Assembly: GCA_015065395.1 (NCBI GenBank)
Contig: SVQJ01000036.1
Location: forward strand, 1 to 11,967
Length of the DNA: 11,967 nt
Direction: 5' to 3'
From: Oscillospiraceae bacterium
GTDB lineage: Bacteria; Bacillota; Clostridia; Oscillospirales; CAG-272
This document shows, one piece after another, positions 6,856 to 11,967 of this stretch; within the stretch, counting starts at the first letter, position 1; each line of letters opens with the position of its first letter. Made by a program: the position numbers and the translations under genes. Below the pieces are notes generated by a model that had not been told where the DNA came from, searched no databases, and saw only the letters and a list, made by a program, of their open reading frames with translations.

Positions 6856-7269
6856 ATGGCAAGAATAATCATGGGCGTTGATTACGGCGACGCAAGAACA
6901 GGTCTTGCACTTAATGCAGGTACCTTTGCTTTCGGAGCAGGCTGTGTGCGCCGTGAGGGTATGAGAAAGACCGCCGAGGCCGTTGCCGAAGCGGCAAAAG
7001 AAAAGAAAGCGGAGCTTATAATCGTAGGAAATCCGATCAACATGAACGGAACCGAAGGACCTCGCAGCGAAAAATGCCGAGCATTCGCACAGATGCTTTA
7101 CGAAATGTCCGGTATACCCGTTGAGCTTTACGATGAGCGTCTCACCACCGTAAGTGCTCATAACATACTCTCTGAGCTTAATGTGCGAGGAAAAAAGCGC
7201 AAGGATAATGTGGATGAGCTTTCTGCAACGCTTATCCTGCAAGACTATATAGACCGTAACATTAAATGA
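6856..7269 (+). CDS. ruvX: RuvX/YqgF family putative Holliday junction resolvase
   Basis: A 137-residue protein of the RuvX/YqgF family with an RNase H-like fold. Members are linked to Holliday junction processing and, in E. coli, to 16S rRNA 5' end maturation. The family motifs are all present: GVDYGDARTGLAL (7-19, acidic D9), VGNPINMNGTEGPRSEKCRAFA (57-78), YDERLTT (92-98, E94) and VDELSATLILQDYID (119-133, D120). Length is normal. AAAGGA overlapping the end of rbsK is the probable ribosome binding site, with a longish gap of 11 bases. It lies 15 bases after rbsK and should share its transcript. In many Firmicutes ruvX instead follows alaS and an IreB-type gene, so this neighbourhood is different. 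No clear terminator follows before the next promoter. Confidence 0.95.
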   Translation: MARIIMGVDYGDARTGLALNAGTFAFGAGCVRREGMRKTAEAVAEAAKEKKAELIIVGNPINMNGTEGPRSEKCRAFAQMLYEMSGIPVELYDERLTTVSAHNILSELNVRGKKRKDNVDELSATLILQDYIDRNIK

Positions 7270-7285
7270 TCAGATGATCGCCGAT

Positions 7286-7314
7286 TTGACATTCTCTGAC
7301 AAATTTAGTATAAT
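7286..7314 (+). promoter_or_regulatory. Perfect-consensus SigA promoter upstream of the YihY-type gene
   Basis: TTGACA (7286-7291), a 17-base spacer and TATAAT (7309-7314) match the housekeeping consensus at all twelve positions. Transcription would begin near 7321, leaving a leader of about 46 bases. Confidence 0.88.
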
Positions 7315-7350
7315 ACCAAAGGAATATTTCTTTACGTTTAACCGATAAAA

Positions 7351-7359
7351 AGAAAGGAG
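7351..7359 (+). promoter_or_regulatory. Ribosome binding site supporting a TTG start
   Basis: AGAAAGGAG is a strong anti-SD match seven bases before TTG at 7367. No in-frame ATG stands at a proper distance, so TTG is the start. Confidence 0.82.
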
Positions 7360-7366
7360 TGATACC

Positions 7367-8314
7367 TTGCTGAAATGGCTTTGCGCTCTCCCGAAAAAGA
7401 TCGCTCATAAGATCTACCGTTATTTTGTTATAATAACAGAGGATCAGCTTGCAGTTTATGCAGCTCAGGCAACCTTTTTTATCATCGTATCGTCAATTCC
7501 CTTCATAATCCTTCTTCTCGGTCTTGCGAAATATGTTATCGATATCAACTGGCTCCTTAGCCTGATCGACAGAAATGTGGACGGTCAGCTGGGCGCCCTT
7601 CTCTCCACGATGGTACATGAGGTGGTTGATAATTCGGGCGCTTCCCTCCTCTCATTCACCATTATAACTACCCTGTGGAGTGCTTCTCGAGGGGTTAACG
7701 CGGTTGCCAAGGGTATCTCGGAGGCATACAAGGTACATCTGAGGGAGAACTTCCTTCTCGATATTCTACGCTCCTTTATTTATACCTTCGTTTTTATATT
7801 CATAATCATAGCATCCCTGCTGGCTCTGGTCTTTGCAGAAACGATCTACAGAACAGCACAGCTGACAGGGGGTGCACCAATGCTGGTGTTCATAATACAA
7901 GCGGTCTACAGAGCCGCCCCCATCGTTCTCACGGTTATCCTTTCCCTTTTTTTCGCTGCTATTTTCAATACAGTCGCGAAGAAGGGCCGTCGATTTTCAA
8001 GAGCGGAATATAAGGGCCTTCGCGATAAAGTGCCGAGGGGCTTTCTTGCTCAGCTGCCCGGCGCCATCTTTGCATCCTTGGGTTGGGTAGTTTTCTCGAT
8101 CTTCTTCTCTCTCTATTTCAGATTCTTCCCCGAAGCCTCCTATATCTACGGAAGCCTTACCACTATCATGCTCCTTATGCTTTGGATGTATTTCGTTATG
8201 TTCATATTCATGCTGGGAGCGGAGATCAATAAATATGTCTTCAACAAATGGGATATCGGCAAGCACCTCAGAGAAAGAGCCGAAAGAAAACGCCAAAAAA
8301 AGAAGAAAGCTTAA
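7367..8314 (+). CDS. YihY/BrkB (UPF0761) family integral membrane protein
   Basis: A 315-residue polytopic membrane protein of the YihY/virulence factor BrkB family. The older name RNase BN for this family is a misassignment, and its function is still unclear (transport or envelope roles are proposed). Hydrophobic segments are seen near residues 32-57, 92-112, 134-160, 171-200, 231-252 and 263-288, six in all. Family hallmarks include YAAQATFFIIVSSIPFIILLL, LWSASRGVNAVAKGISEAY and the LGAEINKYV motif after the last segment. The C-terminus is a very basic cytoplasmic tail (RERAERKRQKKKKA). It starts with TTG, supported by the ribosome binding site. It has its own consensus promoter and ends at the 20-bp hairpin, so it is probably a single-gene unit, with possible read-through from rbsK-ruvX. 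Family assignment is secure; biochemical role is not known. Confidence 0.9.
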   Translation: MLKWLCALPKKIAHKIYRYFVIITEDQLAVYAAQATFFIIVSSIPFIILLLGLAKYVIDINWLLSLIDRNVDGQLGALLSTMVHEVVDNSGASLLSFTIITTLWSASRGVNAVAKGISEAYKVHLRENFLLDILRSFIYTFVFIFIIIASLLALVFAETIYRTAQLTGGAPMLVFIIQAVYRAAPIVLTVILSLFFAAIFNTVAKKGRRFSRAEYKGLRDKVPRGFLAQLPGAIFASLGWVVFSIFFSLYFRFFPEASYIYGSLTTIMLLMLWMYFVMFIFMLGAEINKYVFNKWDIGKHLRERAERKRQKKKKA

Positions 8315-8347
8315 CCTCTTGCTCAATTCAGATCCATCAAACATCGT

Positions 8348-8405
8348 AAAAGGCGCAGAGCGCAGAAAAATGATCTCGTTCATTCTTCTGCGCTCTGCGC
8401 CTTTT
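8348..8405. terminator. Long bidirectional terminator between converging genes
   Basis: A perfect 20-bp inverted repeat (8348-8367 with 8386-8405) starts with AAAA and ends with TTTT, so it can act from both sides. Inside the loop a second five-base pair (8369-8373 with 8380-8384) can stack. Each arm contains a near-tandem CGCAGAG/CGCAGAA. It lies 33 bases after the YihY-type gene and 14 bases beyond the stop of hydF, and should terminate both. Confidence 0.88.
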
Positions 8406-8419
8406 GGGCCTTTTCTTAT

Positions 8420-9625
8420 TCAACGGATCTCATCAAGTATCTCCGGGAACAGCTCAAGGCTTCTTTTAAGTATTCCGTGGAGGTAAGCAATAGTCATTCC
8501 GTAATTTGTCATGGGAACGCCGCTGTCTTCACACAGACGGGCACGGTAGCGCATTTCCTTTTCCGTGAGCATACATCCGCCGCAATGAATGACCGCCTTA
8601 TACTGAGAAAGATCGTCAGGGAAGGTATTTCCCGACGTGAACTCAAACTCCGGCTCCTCTCCCGTGAAATCCCGTATCCATGCAGGAAGCTTGACCGTTC
8701 CTATATCGCCGCACTGACGATGATGAGTGCATCCCTCGGAAATAAGCACCTTATCCCGGCTTTTTATTTTTGCCAAGGCCGCGGCGCCCTTTACAGAGCT
8801 TACAAGATTTCCCTTATATCTGGCAAAAAGTATTGAGAAAGAAGTGAGGGGAATACTCTCCGGTACTATTTTTGAGACCTTGCCGAAGGCTTGGGAATCG
8901 GTTATCACCATTTTCGGCGGTGCTTTCAAAAGAGAAAGCGTCCTTTCAAGCTCCGTTTCCTTTGTAACGGTGGCAATGCATCCGCTGTCAAGTATATCCC
9001 GTATGGTCTGCTGCTGAGGCAGGATAAGGCGTCCCTTAGGAGCCGCGCTGTCGATGGGAGTAACAAGAATAACGTGATCTCCCGGAGAAAGAAGATCGGA
9101 AACTATCCTCCTCGGATTCTCCGCAGGCTTTGCCGCCGAGGCGATCATTTCCTTAAGCGCTCCTATTCCTTCTCCCGTTACGGCACTGACGCAAATGCTT
9201 GCATCCGAAGGAGTACAAGCTCCGCTTTCCAAAAGATCACATTTATTAAATACCGTTATATGGGCGATCCCTCTTTTTTCCATGTGAGAAAGGAGTCGGC
9301 GATCCCACTCCATAAGACCCTTCGTTCCGTCTACAACAAGCACCCCCACATCGCAGGATGCGAGAACCCTTTTTGCAGCGTTGACCCTCTTCTCTCCCAG
9401 CTCCCCAACATCATCGATGCCGGGAGTATCTATTATAACCACAGGGCCGAGAGGAAGCAACTCCATTGCCTTTTTCACAGGATCGGTGGTTGTGCCTGCA
9501 TAATCGGACACCACCGAAAGCTCCTGCCCTGTGAGCGCATTCACAACACTGGATTTACCCGCGTTGCGCATTCCGAAAAAACCTATATGCAGTCTGTCTG
9601 CGCTTGCAGTTTCATTCAATGACAT
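8420..9625 (-). CDS. hydF: [FeFe] hydrogenase H-cluster maturation GTPase HydF
   Basis: A 401-residue scaffold GTPase on which the 2Fe subcluster of the H-cluster is completed before transfer to the hydrogenase HydA. The N-terminal GTPase domain shows the P-loop GMRNAGKSS (18-26), the switch region YAGTTTDPV, DTPGIDD (66-72) and NKCD (127-130). The dimerisation domain follows. The C-terminal cluster-binding domain carries C299-T-H301 and, after 45 residues, H347-C348-G-G-C351, the complete family signature for the [4Fe-4S] cluster. Length is normal. The ATG at 9625 has AGGAGA five bases upstream. It is the last gene of the hydE-hydG-hydF operon, 84 bases after hydG; that spacer holds a weak five-bp hairpin (CCCTT...AAGGG, 9674-9693) and no clear promoter. 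All signature residues are intact, so it should be functional. Confidence 0.97.
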   Translation of the reverse strand: MSLNETASADRLHIGFFGMRNAGKSSVVNALTGQELSVVSDYAGTTTDPVKKAMELLPLGPVVIIDTPGIDDVGELGEKRVNAAKRVLASCDVGVLVVDGTKGLMEWDRRLLSHMEKRGIAHITVFNKCDLLESGACTPSDASICVSAVTGEGIGALKEMIASAAKPAENPRRIVSDLLSPGDHVILVTPIDSAAPKGRLILPQQQTIRDILDSGCIATVTKETELERTLSLLKAPPKMVITDSQAFGKVSKIVPESIPLTSFSILFARYKGNLVSSVKGAAALAKIKSRDKVLISEGCTHHRQCGDIGTVKLPAWIRDFTGEEPEFEFTSGNTFPDDLSQYKAVIHCGGCMLTEKEMRYRARLCEDSGVPMTNYGMTIAYLHGILKRSLELFPEILDEIR

Positions 9626-9709
9626 ATTTTTCTCCTGTTGCTGTTCGGTTTGTTCGTATTCTTAACATCAATACCCTTTTTAATATTTAAGGGGACGGAA
9701 TTTTATATA

Positions 9710-11158
9710 TCAGAATCTGAAATCGCGTCGATTGGAAGCCTTGATATCCTCAATATTTTGGCGTGCGATAGCCTTCACCTTTTCGCCGGGGATCTTTTCA
9801 AGCTCTTTTTCGATAAGCGCAAAGCCCACCCTCTGTGTTTCGGGTGTAGCATAATCCACCAGATACTCGGTCAAGGTCATAAGCGCGTTGGGATGACAGC
9901 AGTTAAGTATCTGTCCCGATTTGCAGAGGCTCATAAAGCGATCTCCTGTTCTGCCCTCTCTGTAGCAAGCGGTGCAGAAGGAGGGAATATGCCCCATTTC
10001 CATCAGCCAGCGTACTACCTCATCCAACGTTCTCTGGTCCGAAACATCGAACTGCTCGGAATCATGAGGACGCTCCTCCTCGGTATAACCGCCAACAGAT
10101 GTGCGTGATGCACCGCTGATCTGAGAAATACCCATATTGAGGGCTTCCCCTCTCACCTTTTCGGACTCACGGGTGGATATTATCATGCCTGTATAGGGAA
10201 CCGCTATGCGGATGCAGGCAATGATCTTTTTGAAGATCTCATCAGGGATACCGTTATCAAATTGATCGGGATCAATATCATCCGCTCTTTTAAGCCTGGG
10301 GACACTTATCGTATGGGGGCCGACACCGTGAACAGCCTCCAGGTGCTCTGCGTGCATAAGAAGTCCGGCAAATTCATATTTATAAAGCTCAAGTCCGAAA
10401 AGAACGCCCAGACCCACGTCGTCAATGCCTCCCTCCATCGCTCGGTCCATAGCTTCGGTATGATAATCATAATCATGCTTGGGGCCGGTAGGATGGAGCT
10501 TCAGATAGCTCTCCTTATGATATGTTTCCTGGAAGAGGATGTATGTACCGATGCCCGCCTCCTTCAGCTTTCTGTAATTCTCAACGGTGGTGGCCGCAAT
10601 GTTCACGTTTACACGGCGGATCGCTCCGTTCTTATGCTTAATTGAATATATGGTATCGATACATTCAAGGATATATTCAATAGGGTTATGAACGGGATCC
10701 TCTCCTGCCTCAAGAGCTAAGCGCTTGTGCCCCATGTCCTGAAGGGCGATGACCTCCTGTCTTAACTCCTCCTGGGTAAGCTTTTTTCTTGCGATATGCT
10801 TGTTTTTCAAATGATAGGGACAGTAAACGCAGCCGTTTACGCAATAATTGGAGAGATATAAGGGAGCAAACATAACTATACGGTTGCCGTAAAACGCAAG
10901 CTTTATTTCTTCTGCAAGGCGATACATCTCCTCTACCTTTTCAGGGATCTCACAGGCAAGGAGAACAGATGCCTCCCTGTGGCTAAGGCCCTTGCATGAA
11001 AGACCGTTGCCATCCTTTTTGGGACGCGCCTTTTCCAATATCTCATCAATAAGAGCAACGTTGTTTTTGTTCTGCTCCGCATATTCAAGAGTGGCTCTTA
11101 TTTCGCTGTCGCTGATAAACTCATCAGCCTTAAGTGATTTTACATTATACTGTGCCAT
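9710..11158 (-). CDS. hydG: [FeFe] hydrogenase H-cluster radical SAM maturase HydG
   Basis: A 482-residue radical SAM enzyme that cleaves tyrosine into p-cresol and dehydroglycine and supplies the CO and CN- ligands as an Fe synthon for the H-cluster. The radical SAM cluster motif is CVNGCVYC (C106, C110, C113). The C-terminal motif C-x2-C-x22-C (C395, C398, C421) holds the second cluster with the dangler iron. Other family segments are LALEAGEDP, VNVNIAATT, ILFQETYHKESYLKLHPTGPK and HTISVPRLK. An in-frame ATG at 11191 overlaps the hydE stop (ATGA), but the ATG at 11158 is preferred because GGAG lies six bases upstream and MAQYNVKSLKADEFI is a usual HydG beginning. The longer version would add 11 residues. 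It follows hydE directly and precedes hydF. No key residue is missing. Confidence 0.97.
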   Translation of the reverse strand: MAQYNVKSLKADEFISDSEIRATLEYAEQNKNNVALIDEILEKARPKKDGNGLSCKGLSHREASVLLACEIPEKVEEMYRLAEEIKLAFYGNRIVMFAPLYLSNYCVNGCVYCPYHLKNKHIARKKLTQEELRQEVIALQDMGHKRLALEAGEDPVHNPIEYILECIDTIYSIKHKNGAIRRVNVNIAATTVENYRKLKEAGIGTYILFQETYHKESYLKLHPTGPKHDYDYHTEAMDRAMEGGIDDVGLGVLFGLELYKYEFAGLLMHAEHLEAVHGVGPHTISVPRLKRADDIDPDQFDNGIPDEIFKKIIACIRIAVPYTGMIISTRESEKVRGEALNMGISQISGASRTSVGGYTEEERPHDSEQFDVSDQRTLDEVVRWLMEMGHIPSFCTACYREGRTGDRFMSLCKSGQILNCCHPNALMTLTEYLVDYATPETQRVGFALIEKELEKIPGEKVKAIARQNIEDIKASNRRDFRF

Positions 11159-11164
11159 AATAAA

Positions 11165-11168
11165 CTCC
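11165..11168 (-). promoter_or_regulatory. Ribosome binding site that decides the hydG start
   Basis: GGAG on the minus strand lies six bases before the ATG at 11156-11158. The upstream ATG (11189-11191) that overlaps the hydE stop is preceded only by a weak TTGGA directly abutting it. Confidence 0.65.
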
Positions 11169-11187
11169 GATCTGTATTTATCTGTTT

Positions 11188-11967
11188 TCATTCCAACGCG
11201 TCACCGCGCTCGCATACTATCTCAGCGCCCACAGAGGCGATCTTTTCTTTCAGCAGGCTGAGAGCATGAGCATTTTCAGCTCCCGTAGAGAGCTTATTGT
11301 TGTAAAGAGTGTAATTCTTCCTTGCATCCTCGGGGGAAAGGTTCGGCATGACCACGTTTGCCCCTGCTAGTATTCCAAGCTCTCTTCCGCCATCCTTGAG
11401 AGTGCCGAGAGCGGTGGTAGCAGGAAGAAGTATTTTCGGCTTCATTATTCTTATTAGAGAGAGAAGATAAAGGGTAAGCTCAACGCTTCCTGCCTCTTTG
11501 TCAGAAAACGGGGTGCCTTCGCAAGGGATAAAAGGGCCTATTCCGCACATCTGAGGCGAAAATTCTTCTATAAACTTTAAGTCCTTGGCAATATGATATC
11601 CGCTTTGCCCCGGAGAGCCTACCATAAAGCCGCATCCGACCTGATATCCGATCCTTTTGAGATCCCAAAGGCATCTCATTCTTTCATCAAAGCTGAGGTC
11701 TTTCGGGTGCAAGGATTCATAATGCGCCCTGTCTGCGGTTTCATGGCGAAGAAGATATCTGTCTGCGCCTGCGTTGTAAAGAGAAAGATAGCTTTCATAG
11801 CTTCTCTCTCCAAGGGACAAGGTCAGAGCACAATCAGGAAATTCCCTCTTTATATCCCCGATAAGCTTCACCAAAAGCCCATCGGAATAATGCCCGTCCT
11901 CTCCGCCCTGCAACACAAAGGTGCGAAAGCCGAGGGAATACCCTTGCCTGCAGCATTCCTGTATTTT
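11188..11967 (-). CDS. hydE: [FeFe] hydrogenase H-cluster radical SAM maturase HydE (5' partial)
   Basis: The C-terminal 259 codons of HydE, open at the right edge of the window. HydE is a radical SAM enzyme that acts on the HydG-derived Fe(CO)2(CN)cysteine complex on the way to the 2Fe subcluster. The visible part begins in the barrel with GFRTFVLQGGED (the GTG inside this run is not a start) and continues with LTLSLGERSYESY, AGADRYLLRHETA, LHPKDLSFDERMRCLWDLK, GCGFMVGSPGQS, IGPFIPCEGTPF, LPATTALGTL and GANVVMPNLSPE, all typical of HydE and separating it from biotin synthase. The CX3CX2C cluster motif, expected about 90 residues from the start, lies outside. The stop TGA overlaps an ATG in frame with hydG. 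The order hydE-hydG-hydF is a common clostridial arrangement. Confidence 0.95.
   Translation of the reverse strand, partial: KIQECCRQGYSLGFRTFVLQGGEDGHYSDGLLVKLIGDIKREFPDCALTLSLGERSYESYLSLYNAGADRYLLRHETADRAHYESLHPKDLSFDERMRCLWDLKRIGYQVGCGFMVGSPGQSGYHIAKDLKFIEEFSPQMCGIGPFIPCEGTPFSDKEAGSVELTLYLLSLIRIMKPKILLPATTALGTLKDGGRELGILAGANVVMPNLSPEDARKNYTLYNNKLSTGAENAHALSLLKEKIASVGAEIVCERGDALE

Noticed and set aside
7321..7366. Riboswitch or attenuator in the leader of the YihY-type gene
   Set aside because: The leader is only about 46 bases, with no stable stem visible beyond the ribosome binding site.
8891..9622. A 243-codon open frame on the plus strand opposite hydF
   Set aside because: hydF is certain from its GTPase and cluster motifs; the antisense product is low-complexity and basic with no family features.
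9674..9693. Hairpin in the hydG-hydF spacer considered as a terminator
   Set aside because: The stem is only five pairs with a ten-base loop and no U-tract follows in the leftward direction; hydF lacks an obvious promoter of its own, so read-through is expected.

Overview
The window reads as a chromosomal segment of an anaerobic, fermentative Firmicute, most likely a gut-type member of the Clostridia. The grounds are AGGAG-type ribosome binding sites, consensus SigA-type promoters, a lipoprotein solute-binding protein of the kind common in Oscillospiraceae and Lachnospiraceae, and the [FeFe]-hydrogenase maturation genes. The family or genus cannot be fixed from this sequence alone. Coding density is high; the longest stretch without a gene is about 151 bp. 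No RNA gene, insertion sequence, CRISPR array or prophage gene was seen.

Layout. (1) Bases 1-318 are the 3' end of typA, closed by a 17-bp hairpin with T-runs readable from both sides. (2) Bases 448-5756, minus strand, form a three-gene carbohydrate operon transcribed leftwards: a DUF4091/GH123-like protein without signal peptide, an extracellular solute-binding lipoprotein, and a GH3 beta-glucosidase without signal peptide. It starts at a good promoter (TTGAAA-17-TAAAAT) and ends at the terminator shared with typA. No ABC permease or ATPase gene is present. (3) Bases 5757-5907 are a divergent promoter region with a small palindrome. From here a ribokinase-type sugar kinase (rbsK) and ruvX/yqgF run rightwards. 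(4) At 7286-7314 lies a perfect SigA promoter (TTGACA-17-TATAAT) for a YihY/BrkB-type membrane protein that starts at TTG behind a strong ribosome binding site. (5) A 20-bp hairpin at 8348-8405 separates this gene from the converging hydrogenase maturation operon. (6) Bases 8420-11967, minus strand, hold hydE (5' end outside the window), hydG and hydF, the three factors that build the H-cluster of [FeFe] hydrogenase.

How the genes work together. The lipoprotein would capture an oligosaccharide outside the cell, a permease encoded elsewhere would import it, and the two hydrolases would cleave it in the cytoplasm. The divergent sugar kinase could phosphorylate a released sugar, although it has its own promoter and is coupled to ruvX rather than to the glycosidases. 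Electrons from sugar fermentation would leave as H2 through a hydrogenase matured by HydE, HydG and HydF. This linkage is metabolic inference; the sequence shows only that the genes lie close together.

I did not find a clearly new defence or mobile system. The least explained part is the glycan operon: the substrate of the DUF4091/GH123-like enzyme and the transporter partner of the orphan binding protein.
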